A stretch of 64,000 nt of DNA, taken from contig OW804099.1 of NCBI GenBank assembly GCA_942159475.1, positions 9,129,954 through 9,193,953 on the forward strand, written 5' to 3'. The notes beneath the pieces were generated by a model. That model was not told the origin of the DNA. It saw nothing but the letters and a program-made list of their open reading frames with translations, and ran no database searches. The stretch comes from Sthenelais limicola (Eukaryota; Annelida; Polychaeta; Phyllodocida; Sigalionidae). The position numbers and the translations under genes were made by a program. Below, in pieces: positions 41,496 to 51,990 of the stretch; within the stretch, counting starts at the first letter, position 1; each line of letters starts with the position of its first letter.

Positions 41496-42158
41496 ATGGA
41501 GCTGGAACAGAGACAAATGTGTCGTTTGGAAAAAGCTAGATTGGGTGCAGACGAGCTGAAGATCTTGAAAAATCAGAAGAGAAACCTGGGGATATTGCTG
41601 GTCAGGGCCACTAGGTACTTTCTTGTGAACCCTGTGAACAGAGGTGGATCCGCACGTATTTCCACGAGAGAGCGATTGGAAAGGGATACGTATATATATA
41701 TTCTGAAGGAACGTTGCAGAATCTATGTTGAAAGCAGGGGTTTTCGGGCAATAGAACGACTCACGACACGGGGCGGAAGAATGAGAAGTGTCTTCGAAGC
41801 CCAGGAGGCAGTAACTGTGTCCGATAAATTAATACATTTGACAAAGGCGGTGGGCGAAATGTTGCTAAACATCTTGGACATCTATTGTGCTGAGGAATTC
41901 AGATTAGAGTGTATAGAAGATAAACGACAACACAGATTGATTCCCTATCTGCAGAAGCGCACAGGCCTGGCGAAAAGACTTATAGTCGCTAACTTGGAAT
42001 CGGATATTGACTTTGCGAACCTGGGTGACGTATTACCAGAAGAGTATTTGCCAGACATAATGACAAGAAAGGTGAGTTATATGAAGTCTCACAAATTAGT
42101 CAATTCAATTCAATTCAAGAATTCTTTATTGCATTTGTTTTTAAGTACAATGTGGTAA
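41496..42158 (+). CDS. Accessory ORF d of element A (paralogue family member 4), 3' end altered by LINE
   Basis: The first ATG is at 41496. The frame is open from TTG at 41487, and TTTGGATACAATG repeats the start context of ORF c. Landmarks: VRATRYFLVNPVNRGG, then RERLERDTYIYIL, then a helix around LTKAVGEMLLNILDIYC, then LIPYLQKRTGLAKRLI, ending LPEEYLPDIMTRK. A strong donor AAG|GTGAGT at 42072 is in phase 0, so the coding exon probably ends at 42071. The last codons of the open frame come from the LINE that begins at 42101, so they are not original. This is the clearest family member. Function unknown. Confidence 0.65.
   Translation: MELEQRQMCRLEKARLGADELKILKNQKRNLGILLVRATRYFLVNPVNRGGSARISTRERLERDTYIYILKERCRIYVESRGFRAIERLTTRGGRMRSVFEAQEAVTVSDKLIHLTKAVGEMLLNILDIYCAEEFRLECIEDKRQHRLIPYLQKRTGLAKRLIVANLESDIDFANLGDVLPEEYLPDIMTRKVSYMKSHKLVNSIQFKNSLLHLFLSTMW
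42072..42077 (+). promoter_or_regulatory. 5' splice site ending accessory ORF d
   Basis: AGAAAG|GTGAGT is a strong donor in phase 0, 29 nt before the LINE insertion. Confidence 0.6.
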
Positions 42159-42440
42159 TTCGACTATCTTGATAGACAAGAGTCTAAGAAGTTCTTCCGC
42201 CGAGTGCCAGCGTTCTTGATTGTCTTTACATAAAGTTTCAACATGAACATGAAAATAAATTATAGGTACATAACAAGAGGAAGTGTTATAATGTGATAAT
42301 TATGAAATGGTAGATGACAAAAGTTAACAATCTGGGTAGATGAGACAGTGATGTAATAGGAATGAGTTTTCGAACCGGTAGGTTCTCTTTAGAAATATAG
42401 TGAGTTCCTATGGAGGGATTAAATCAAATCACAATATGCG

Positions 42441-42704
42441 GCTGTACTAGTGGAGCCGGCAGGACAATAATGATACAACATAATTGAGGCATGAGAAGCA
42501 GTAGAAAATGCTTGCCTATAATTATTACAAACTTGCCTAGAGTTACAGTGTATATAAGGCACATATTTTGTGGCTGTACTAGTGGAGCCGGTAGGACAAT
42601 AATGCTGCAACATAATTGAGACATGAGAAGCAGTAGAAAATATTTGCCTATAATCATTACAAACTTGCCTAGAGTTACATTGTAGATAATGCACAAGGTA
42701 TAAG
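42441..42704 (-). repeat. Two 132-bp tandem repeats in LINE 3' UTR
   Basis: GCTGTACTAGTGGAGCC recurs at 42441 and 42573, with near-identical sequence through each 132-bp copy. Confidence 0.9.
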
Positions 42705-43138
42705 TAGCAATAAGTTTTCATTCCCTGATTTATGTTAGATTGTGTAAATTGAGTAAATTTATGGTTGCATAGAAGTTATCAAGTTACTGCGTTCATTGGA
42801 TTTCAAGGTTGCATAGAAATTATCGAGTTATCAAGTTACAAGGTTGAGACATATATTTGCCCATCATACAATATACTATATACAGGGTTAAGTAGCGGTT
42901 GCTAGGACATAGTCCATAGATATGTAAGCGTCAGAGAGGTCCGCTTGTAGAAGGAAAATACCATTGGGAGTGGCTAGGCACTATAATAAGTTACCTGTCC
43001 ATTTCCCTAGGTAATTCAGGACGTTGACCAGGGTACGTTGACCAGGGTACGGCCACTTAGTAGAATTCATATATAACAGTGGTTGGACACGAGGAGTCAG
43101 CAGAGAGGAGTACTAGGTTATTTACATATCAGAAGCTA

Positions 43139-44970
43139 TTAATTATTAAAGGGGGATAAGAGTTTGTCTGTGTATTTCTTGAAATTTGTTTTGTCATCAA
43201 TTTTGTGAGCTTCAATACCGAGCTCATTCCATCTCTTTTGACATTTGTAAATCAGTGAATTTATGATCTTGGAGGACTTTGAATTTAGAACTATAAGGTT
43301 TCTCCTGCCGTTAGTGTGGCTCCTCGTGGGCAAGTTCCTGCCGTCTATATTGACCGGGTTTTGTGAGAGATAAAAGGAGATATCTAATATGTGTTTGTCT
43401 CTGCGGGCTTGGAGAGGCCAAACATTTAAGGTTTTATGTTCCTTATCAACATTCTCAAATTTGGATTTGTTAAATATTATCCTTAGCGCTCTGTTTTGTT
43501 GTGACTGCAGCTTTTGGAGCAAACTTTTCGGAGCTGAGTCGTAAATAAAGTCACAAAAGTCGAAATTAGGGAGTATTGCCATCTTATACAAGTCATGTTT
43601 GGCTTTGGTTGTGAGCGATTCTCTCGCTCTATATAATAAACCAATCTTGGCTGATACCTGGCTGAGAGTGCTCTTTGTTTGAGACTTAAAGGTTAGCAGT
43701 TCGTCAAGAATAAAGCCAAGGTATTTGTATTCGGATACTTGTTCTAAAACAGAATGACCTAACATGAGATTCTTAGTGGGATTTTGGGATTTTCTCTTCG
43801 TAGGGTAGCTCAGTGCAAACGACATGGTTTTACATTTTGCAGTGTTAAGTGATAGTTTATTAACCTCACACCAAGTGTAAACATTATTGAGGTCAAGTTG
43901 AAGTTTCTTATATAAATCATCAGGGTTTTTACTATTATAGAAAAGAACCGTGTCGTCTGCATAGTGCTGTATACGGGCATGTCTGACTACTGAGTGGAGA
44001 TCGTTGATATAGATGGTAAATAATATTGGCCCAAGTATTGTTCCTTGGGGTACCCCATAAGTGACCGTACCCTCCTCTGACTTGAAACCATTGATTTGTA
44101 CCATTTGTTTTCTTTGAGAGAGATAGTTGGAGAACCAAAGTAGTTCCATATCCCGTATCCCATATGCTGCCAGCTTTTCCAGTAAGATATGATGGTGCAC
44201 AGTGTCGAAGGCTTTGCTAAAGTCCAGGTAAACCGTCTTGTTCAATAATTTGTTATTTAAATCAGTATATATATTTTGGAGAAAATCGGTTTGTGCCTGC
44301 TGAATAGAGCGACCTGTGCGAAAGCCATACTGAGTGCTGCTGAACAGGGAGTGAGTCTCAAAATAATTAGTGATTTGGTCTTGCACCACTTTTTCTAGGA
44401 TTTTGGCTGGCAGTGAGATACAGGATATGGGCCTGTAGTTGTTACATTTCATTTTCTCTCCAGCTTTAAAAATTGGTGTGACTCTTGCTATTTTGAATGA
44501 CGAAGGGACTTTTCCCAACAATAATGACATGTTTATGATGTGAGTAAATTGATGACATAATGACAGTAGACAAGATTTCAATATTTTCGAGGGTAAATAC
44601 TCAACTCCAGACTTTTTTGAGGCGTCCATCTTTGAAATGAACTTTCGGACCTCTTCTGAAGAGACTTGGGAGAACCTAAAAACAGGTGGCGTGGTTGAGG
44701 CTGCGATCTCTAAATTTGACAGATACGAGATTGGGTCGGTTGAGTTTTGGGGGATTTTACTGGCCAGACTAGGACCAACATTTAAGAAGAAGTCGTTGAA
44801 AGCGTCTGGGACTTCAGAAGGATTCAACATTTGCTCATCTTTTTCAATATTTATTATGCCAGACTTTTTTAATTTATTAGGGCTTATGATGGGGCGAAGG
44901 AACTCCCAATATTTTTTTGGGTCCTTATCAAAGAATTCAAGATTCGATTTGATAAAGTGGAAAGCGATTT
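43139..44970 (-). CDS. LINE reverse transcriptase, 5'-truncated
   Basis: The frame is open from the truncation point at 44970 to the stop at 43139, about 610 aa. An internal ATG lies at 44830. RT motifs in order: FKIARVTPIFKAG, NNYRPISCIS, LLNKTVYLDFSKAFDTV, VPQGTILGPILFTIYIND, and catalytic YADDTVLFY near 43935-43961. The C-terminal region has a Cys/Arg-rich domain typical of CR1/Jockey-like elements, ending in QKRWNELG. No frameshift is seen. The endonuclease domain that should precede it is absent because of truncation, so the copy is dead on arrival. Confidence 0.9.
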
Positions 44971-44976
44971 ATTAGT

Positions 44977-45211
44977 GGAAGAAGGGGGCATCCCCGTGTA
45001 AGCATATACTGTCTATATTTGTCGTGGTCGATTGGTAAAACATCACCAGTTGCTAGGGAGTGGGAAAAAACAAGACTATAATGGGTAGGTGAAGATGGAC
45101 CTAGGGTATATAAAGCATGCCGGTGGAGGGGGGGGGGGGGGACCAGGGATATATAGTATTGTCACAGGAGATAGACCTGGTATAGTAGGGTTTGCATCAC
45201 TGTAGTGAAAG
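44977..45211 (+). repeat. Spacer with poly-G tract upstream of accessory ORF e
   Basis: A run of about 13 G lies at 45127-45140. Otherwise nothing is recognised in these 235 bp. Confidence 0.6.
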
Positions 45212-45781
45212 ATGGATACAAGAAGGGGGAGTGAGATGATTAATGCGGAAATTATTAAGAGGACAGATAAGGCTGCCAGAATGGCAGCCATCTTGAATCA
45301 ACAGGTCAGGGCCAATTGGTTAATGCTCGAAATCTTGAAATTCTTCATGTTGTCTCCATCTCAGAGATATCCGGAGTTTGAGCCCATTAGAAGGCTGCAA
45401 AAGGAGACGCATATCGTTCGCTTGAGAAAAGCGGCATTTGATTTTTTAAGAGGCCTACGTTATGAGCCTATTCGGTCCTTGACGATTGATATCTCGCAGA
45501 GACATACTCTCACGCCATTAAGGAGGCTACAGGATACGGTATGCATTATCTCGGATTTAACATATGAAATTTTAAACATGTTTCGTCCAAGGGTGAGGGG
45601 GATATTCCCTGAAAATATGGAGCAAGCGGTAAAATTCCTGGACAAGCTAACAGAAATGTCTGAGGCAACTATAAGACATCACCTGTCGTTACCGGTGGAT
45701 GTATATCAAATCGAGCTAAGATTGCCTCTGTCATGGATGCCCGTGGGCTTGAAGGTGAGTTTTGGACAGTTGAACCCATAG
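45212..45781 (+). CDS. Accessory ORF e of element A (paralogue family member 5)
   Basis: The ORF is 189 aa from the ATG at 45212 (MDTRRGSEM). Landmarks: LEILKFFMLSPSQRYPEF, then IRRLQKETHIVRLR, then a helix around ISDLTYEILNMFRP, then FLDKLTEMSEATIRHHL, ending LPLSWMPVGLK at a strong donor AAG|GTGAGT (45755), phase 0. The first two landmarks line up particularly well with ORF d. Basic, probably helical, no recognised domain. Without the LINE, ORFs d and e would start about 850 bp apart. Confidence 0.62.
   Translation: MDTRRGSEMINAEIIKRTDKAARMAAILNQQVRANWLMLEILKFFMLSPSQRYPEFEPIRRLQKETHIVRLRKAAFDFLRGLRYEPIRSLTIDISQRHTLTPLRRLQDTVCIISDLTYEILNMFRPRVRGIFPENMEQAVKFLDKLTEMSEATIRHHLSLPVDVYQIELRLPLSWMPVGLKVSFGQLNP
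45755..45760 (+). promoter_or_regulatory. 5' splice site ending accessory ORF e
   Basis: TTGAAG|GTGAGT is a strong donor in phase 0. Confidence 0.6.
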
Positions 45782-46651
45782 GTACACAATACATATCTGA
45801 AATGTGCAGGGTTATGTTATGAGGGTGTATATTAGGCGTTATGATACGTTTGGGGCTCTGTTGGATACATAGTGACAAGGTATACATGTAAGAATAATGG
45901 AGGTATAAGATGCCTACGTGCAACTCATTGGGGTGTCGGGGTTGTGTGGAGAAGCAGGTTTGAAATTCATGTAAGTAAATTGAAGCGAATTGGAGGCGCA
46001 TTTAGTCTTTTGGTCGAGTATAATGTACTGTGCTGGATTAAGGTTGGAGTGCATGGAGCCAGTAACCTAAATGGTGAGATTATTGGTATATTTTGATGGG
46101 GGCTGGAACGTCTGAGAAGTGGAGCTTGGGAGGCAAGACAGTTAAAATTAGACACAGCAATTGGGCTCAAGCAGTCGAAACCCATAAGTAGCTTGCAAGC
46201 GGTTGGGGGGGGGTTGTTCTATAAATTGCAAGACAGGCCTCATACACGATTTAAGTGGCTAGGTGTCATTATGCAGTATTTCATCTAGCAGAGGAAGGTC
46301 ATGAGCTGGGACACCCGTACCCTAACTTAATATGGGGATGTGTCGTATGCTTGAGAGGGAGGGGGGAAGGAGCAAGCCCAATAGGTCTTGGACTGGTCTG
46401 GTCTCAGATATAAGCTCAGCACAGCCAGAGGGGGAGCATCACTTGACTTTTGTACAGGGATCAGGAACGAACTTGCATATAGAAAGAACGGGGACTAGTA
46501 TCTTACTACAGGACTAGGATCGCAAGATGTTCGGACTCATAATAGGGTGAGTTTACTAGAACTATATCACTTTTACATAGGCCAGTAAAGGCTAGTGTGG
46601 ATTTCTCAGCATTAAGCCGTTTTTCATTTTTGGCTAACTTCTTGTTTTTAG
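45782..46651 (+). other. Spacer before env-like ORF; possible leader exon
   Basis: Near the end, CTTACTACAG at about 46505-46511 is followed by a short ATG-containing stretch (ATG at 46527) that stops at a good donor, AGG|GTGAGT (46547), in phase 2. The acceptor ahead of the env-like ORF is a pyrimidine-rich ...TTGTTTTTAG (AG 46650-46651) and has the matching phase. A small leader exon is therefore plausible. RNA evidence is needed. Confidence 0.4.
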
Positions 46652-46655
46652 GATC

Positions 46656-49067
46656 ATGATGTGCATGCCATATAGTTGCATGGCTACAACGGTTCTAAGG
46701 CACAACTATGGAGTGGTATTCGCTGACCGTGGTACATTGATAACAGGGGTGGAAACTATGAGTTTAGGCTTCCGTTCTGAGCTGAATATTAGACCTCCAC
46801 AGCCGATCCAGATAGTTAAGGGAGAGTGGCCAAAAGGTTATGAAATGGTGGGGGAGTCTTTAGACAAGTATATCAGGGAGCTACATTCGAGGGCCGCAAG
46901 GGAGTATGAGCGTGCAAATCACTTGAGAAATATTTTGCAGCGCCCTAAACGATTAAAAAGAAATTATCTGGCCCCGTTTGGGAAAATTGTGGCTGGGATG
47001 CTCGATCTATCAACTAACTCTGATTTAAGAAACGTAGAAAGACACATTATTCATAGGCTTGCACCAGGGATAATAAGAAACCCACACCTGAGGGATGAGG
47101 CTCTCATGAAGTTAGTAGCCAATTCCAATATCATATTTAGGTTCCTAAGATCGCATGTAAACGAATCAATAAGCGCCATGGATGAATTAGAAGATAAATG
47201 GCTACGCTTTGCGAATAAGACGGCTCAATTATCGGACATAATGCACGAGGAAGTGGACTCACAGGGGAGAATCCAACAGCAGCTCCAAGGCTCAATTTTG
47301 GAATGCCTGGCGATAAGAAATTACATTGAAGATATAACGATAGTGGGTGATGTCTTGGAAACATTAAGAGAGGGAAAAATACATGAGTCACTTGCCAAGG
47401 TATTTATGGAAAGTCAGTGGGAAGAGAGAGTGAGACAGGTATTAGGAGATAACAGCACTTTGAACATTTTGGGGGATTATATCGACTGGAATACTAACGT
47501 TGGGGTACAGATAGGGCCCAACAACACGATCAACATACTGGTACCAATTTCCCTAGCAAACGATTCGGAGCCCCTTCAGTTGTATGAAATGGAGGTGTTT
47601 GATACGCCATTGCATGTGCACAAGGAATCTCAGGATGGATGCACACGATTGAGATCGGCCACACAACGCATGTTGGCCCAACGCGGCTCAGGGGAATTAA
47701 TGGAGGTAGACGCCATTGAATTAATGCAATGTACTAAAAAAGGGAGCTATATATGTCCATTCACCTTCATAGATAATTCAGGAAAGGATGAGGACTGCAT
47801 GATCGCTTTATTTAATGACCATAGTGCCAATGTTCTTAGGTATTGCATGTTTGACATGTACTTGAAGAAAAGGGCGCCAGACATTGTTAAAAATGTGGAG
47901 GGGTCAACGTACTTGCTTATAAATAAGGGACCCAAGGGGTTACTGACATGCAAAAATAGTACAAGGCAGGTCAATATCGTGGGGATCACTGTGTTCGAGG
48001 TGTCCTGCGGATGCACCCTGCAGATTGACCACCATAGATTGGCACCAAAGGAGCTGACGTGTAGAGAATTAAGCGGGGTAGAGGTTTCTGTGGCGCATGG
48101 GTTTAATTTGGCGTTTGCAAAAAGTTTTGGTATACCGGTGGGAAACTTTTCGGGAGAAAGCCTCACTAATTTCTTAGTACATTTAAATTTGCCAACAGGT
48201 AAGGAACTAGGGAAAATGCTAACAGCAATGTCCCCCCAGCAGTTTGCAAAAGGAATGGAGGTAAATAAGGTTGCGAGAGAAATTAAGAGTAACATGGAGC
48301 AAGGTGAAGCATGGCAATATAAGGCATGGCGAGATCTAACAGATCTAACTGTAACGCCGCAGGTACCACTGGTATTCTGGCTAATAGAAATGATACATGT
48401 ATTAATAACCATTTATCTTTGCTATAGAATTTTCAGAATGCTCGCGATCATTGGATCGTTAAAAGGGGCGTTGGCAGGGAAGATCGGCTCAACCCTGGAA
48501 CTATTTCCAGAGGATAGTTGGGGCAAGATCGATTGGGGAACACAAGGCCCCGCCCTGAACTCAGATTCACTTGAAGCAGGCAAGTCTGGGGAATGGCCGT
48601 CATATGGTACGATGCTGGCAGGACTAGTAGTAGTATACGTGTTGGGACAACTAATACGACGGATCTGTAATGGGTGTGGATGTAGAAAAGCTCGAGGCCA
48701 TAACACGGCAGGACACACAATACTTAGCCTCCGTGTACAGGAGGGAGAGAAGCGGTATGCTCTTTTCCTGTGTAAATTGGTATATCCAGTGGAGGTACTC
48801 AGATCGGCCACGCCACCTGTCGTCACGGGAATGGTAGCAAAACAGGTTTGCTGCTCGTTCAGGACAGTTGTTCGACTTAGGTGGCTTGGGGGCCTAGAGG
48901 TAGAAAATGCTGGTTCAGCAGAAACGGTCGAGTTGCCAGAAGAAATAGTATTCTGGTCACTAAGACCTGCAGAAAAGATCGAGCTTCTTAACTCCACTTC
49001 CAACAGCCGACTCCTGGTAGCCACTAATCTCCATGGAAATGAAGCAGCTGTTGGTTCAAAACTATAA
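46656..49067 (+). CDS. env: Envelope-like glycoprotein, F-type (element A)
   Basis: The ORF is 803 aa and lies between the accessory cassette and the 3' LTR. A dibasic cleavage-like site (RPKR, about residue 96) is followed at once by a hydrophobic glycine/alanine segment (APFGKIVAGML). This is the order seen in baculovirus-F-related Env of errantiviruses. A helical region rich in heptads follows (about 150-270). A strong membrane segment lies near 570-592 (LVFWLIEMIHVLITIYLCY) and a second hydrophobic stretch near 651-667. The C-terminal part after the first membrane segment is long, about 210 aa, with a CNGCGC cluster. The signal peptide may lie on an upstream exon. The frame is intact. Classification is by architecture only. 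Confidence 0.75.
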   Translation: MMCMPYSCMATTVLRHNYGVVFADRGTLITGVETMSLGFRSELNIRPPQPIQIVKGEWPKGYEMVGESLDKYIRELHSRAAREYERANHLRNILQRPKRLKRNYLAPFGKIVAGMLDLSTNSDLRNVERHIIHRLAPGIIRNPHLRDEALMKLVANSNIIFRFLRSHVNESISAMDELEDKWLRFANKTAQLSDIMHEEVDSQGRIQQQLQGSILECLAIRNYIEDITIVGDVLETLREGKIHESLAKVFMESQWEERVRQVLGDNSTLNILGDYIDWNTNVGVQIGPNNTINILVPISLANDSEPLQLYEMEVFDTPLHVHKESQDGCTRLRSATQRMLAQRGSGELMEVDAIELMQCTKKGSYICPFTFIDNSGKDEDCMIALFNDHSANVLRYCMFDMYLKKRAPDIVKNVEGSTYLLINKGPKGLLTCKNSTRQVNIVGITVFEVSCGCTLQIDHHRLAPKELTCRELSGVEVSVAHGFNLAFAKSFGIPVGNFSGESLTNFLVHLNLPTGKELGKMLTAMSPQQFAKGMEVNKVAREIKSNMEQGEAWQYKAWRDLTDLTVTPQVPLVFWLIEMIHVLITIYLCYRIFRMLAIIGSLKGALAGKIGSTLELFPEDSWGKIDWGTQGPALNSDSLEAGKSGEWPSYGTMLAGLVVVYVLGQLIRRICNGCGCRKARGHNTAGHTILSLRVQEGEKRYALFLCKLVYPVEVLRSATPPVVTGMVAKQVCCSFRTVVRLRWLGGLEVENAGSAETVELPEEIVFWSLRPAEKIELLNSTSNSRLLVATNLHGNEAAVGSKL

Positions 49068-51990
49068 AAACGTAAGTAGGTAGGGTGTTGCGCATGCGAG
49101 GGGACCTGCAAAACTTCTTCAAGTTGGTATCATACAGATTTTCTTTAATTAAGACAGAAAATACTATAACTATTGGTGGAATATTGAATAATGCATGGCT
49201 GCCATAGGCAGAACAAAAGGCCCCTCTAGGGACTAATGAAAAGTAATAATAATGCATGTAAATGTAACATAAAACCACAAATTAATGGTTGTAACCTCCC
49301 CTGATCTTTACCATATGTATGACTGAAGGAGAGTGAATGAAGCATTACTTAATGGGATAATCAGTGTTGGTAATATAAATCTGTGTATGACCTGTATAGG
49401 AATATATACGGTGTCTAAATCCTCCCATTTATGACTCATTACAGGAGGAGAACGACCAAGGCCCGTTGGACCACATGGCCGGTAACACTCCAAGCGTGAG
49501 TCGGTAAAAAGACATTTTGCATTAACCTTCAAGCAAGCAGACACCACGTGACGATTCCCGGACGAAAAAGAAATGCCATGTTGTCCGTTCGCCCCCACGT
49601 GGGCTCTCTCCATCCGGCAAACGGGGCGGTCCGTTTGGATAAAAAGAACTTTCCTTGTGCTTAGTGATGATTCCACAACGCGTTTGGCGCACACACCCGG
49701 CTTAACAGACCACGCGCCACTACTTCACCTTGCCTGACGCTACAACCTAGTTTACATATACTACTACGCTCATCCCAACGTGGCGGAACTTTAACCTAAT
49801 TTATTGATACTTAGTATACATGATGGGATACTCATTAAAAAGTTAGCTAATATGTACTCAATATACTCATTATAGTTAGCCAATTGATATCACTTCGTGC
49901 TATATATATTTGTGTGATCAGGATTATCATTGTTGCTATATTATTGTCTCTTTAATTTGCTTGTTATGTTTCTTCTTGTACTATCTTATATTTGGATTTT
50001 ATTTACTGTTTGAGCGAGCAACTATGCAAATATTTGCAGCATGAAGCTGGTTCCTTATTTTGTAACACCATTTATCCCCAACGTGTCTCCCTATCCTATA
50101 TATAGACATATAGATAATACCCAGGTATCCAGCCCTACCCGGTCCCCTTTCCAGACACATTCGAATTGGTTGAGTTGTAGTCTTAATTAATTGAGTTTTC
50201 TCGCCCACTGCAGGTATCCTTGTGGCAGGGCCAATAGACTGTTCAGGTGATCTGAATAAGGCTGCATAGGGCCACCTGTCAGTTCCAGCCGGGGGTGCTA
50301 ATATATATACCTCATGCATGGCTATTCATGCTGGGTTGTTTTCCTTTCATTATGGGGGGGGGGGGAGGGAGGGGGTAGTACATGCTTCACCATTGCGGTG
50401 GCAAGTCACAATATTCAGGAGGAGGCTGATGTGTTCTAACACGTCCATGAATGCTGGTGTTGTTTGTTAATCTTTGCTAATCACATACAGTCATGGTATG
50501 TATACTCAGGTGGGGAGTGTCAGGTGTATATTCAAGAAAATTCAGTGTTGGTGGTGATTCAGGTATAGGGAGATATCAATAGCTAGACGTTATATTAGCA
50601 TTGTAGATTGAAGCCAAGCAGTCAGCAATATAGTAGCCATACAGTGTTGTGGAAGTAGCTATATAGAATGAAGTCAACACAAAGAACTTAGTTGTATTTC
50701 CAGTACTTGTATTATGCTCCATAGCTGAGTGTACAGGCCCGGAGGCCGCACACCCCGCCACACTCTGTGCATCTAGTATACAATCATGGTATATATGCTC
50801 AGGTGGGGAGTGTCAGGTGTATATTCAAGAAAATTCAGTGTCGTAAAAGTATATGTATATAGAGTATAGAGACACGTATATATCTGCCCAAAACGACTAG
50901 TCTTTTGCCGTAGGTCTTTAATCTTACGAGATGTGCGGGCTCATCTTAGGATGAAGTCTGCCATCTAGCCGGGATGCGGCTCATCATGTAATCACGCATT
51001 CTATCTTCCAGCACTGTTGTTTGTCTGACGGCCCTCATGACGCTCAGACACATTCCTGCATTCGGTCTGATAAAATCATATTGCCACATTGGAATCGGCA
51101 TTATTTTTGTGCCAAACCTTGGGGAGGGAATATGGGGTAAAGAGATGAAATGCCTAATATATGGGACTTCCCCCTTCTATTGGTATATCGAATATAAAGT
51201 CCAATGTAGAGTGAATGCTGGTGCCATCTGTCCCTTTTCCTATTCTAAAGGCCGGAATGGGCTTCGTCAATGTCACAAGAAGTTTCTTGTAAAAGCTTTG
51301 ATTGTTTTTGAGTGCAGCACAATCACCTTCAAGTGTTTGGCTCGGATCACAGGGGTGGTTCTGATGGGTCCACGTAGGATCTCTTTACACAATCAATAAA
51401 TGATAAATTACTTCAAAATAATTAATCTGATTCTCCTCCCATCTGGGACAGTGTTTCTCCCATTTAACTGGAACACCCCCGTTGCTCCCCCCACATCCTG
51501 CATAATTAGGTGTTTTGCTATGTGCGTTGGTTGACGCGGTTGAGTTCGCCATTCGGGAACACACAAAAGAAGAGTAAAAAATAAAAAATATAGTCTCTGC
51601 AGGGTCCCAAATTTCCTGTCCTGACTTACATCTTATATTACTATTGCTTATGGCTTGTTGGTACAAAATACGCCCAATTTAACCCATACCCCATAGTTAC
51701 CCCTATATAATTACCAAGTTTGTGCGTTCAGATTTGTACACGAGCGCGTAGACGATTTTATTGTTAAGATGACGGGAAAAATGTACTACAAGAGGCAAAA
51801 GAATGTATTGTATTTATGAGCTACCATGAATCTTGGATTTTGCGTGCGCGTAAGCGATTCTAATTGTTAAGGGAGGAAGATGTGTACCTCCTAGAATTAT
51901 TATGTGTATTCATGGCTGTATTTATCGAGTGTCGGGACGAAATGTTTTTTTTTAAGGGGGATTTTTCTTGCTTATCGAGTAAAAGGGTAG
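49068..51990 (+). other. Long 3' non-coding region of element A
   Basis: 2.9 kb without a recognised gene. It contains a duplicated segment of about 71 bp (50487-50557 and 50778-50848, with shared CTCAGGTGGGGAGTGTCAGG) and a poly-G run near 50354-50366. A 120-aa plus-strand frame (51037-51399) has no recognised domain and may be chance. The purine-rich GAGTAAAAGGGTAG abuts the 3' LTR. Confidence 0.5.
51979..51990 (+). promoter_or_regulatory. Polypurine tract of element A
   Basis: GTAAAAGGGTAG lies immediately before the 3' LTR. It is short and interrupted by T, weaker than that of element C. Confidence 0.45.

Larger units (their letters stand above)
42101..44970 (-). mobile_element. 5'-truncated non-LTR retrotransposon (CR1/Jockey-like) nested in element A
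   Basis: The insertion is flanked by ATTAGT at 42095-42100 and 44971-44976, a probable 6-bp target duplication. The minus-strand 3' end shows AATAAAG and terminates in repeated TTGAATTGAATTG, in the manner of elements with short 3' repeats. The endonuclease part is missing through 5' truncation. It lies in the presumed intron after accessory ORF d, so it may be tolerated. Confidence 0.85.

Noticed and set aside
42419..42721. Two overlapping minus-strand ORFs of 90-100 aa with an internal repeat
   Set aside because: They are translations of the 132-bp duplication in the LINE 3' UTR, downstream of the RT stop.
51037..51399. 120-aa plus-strand ORF between env-like gene and 3' LTR of element A
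   Set aside because: No domain, no upstream splice signal that I trust; kept only as a remark in the 3' region entry.
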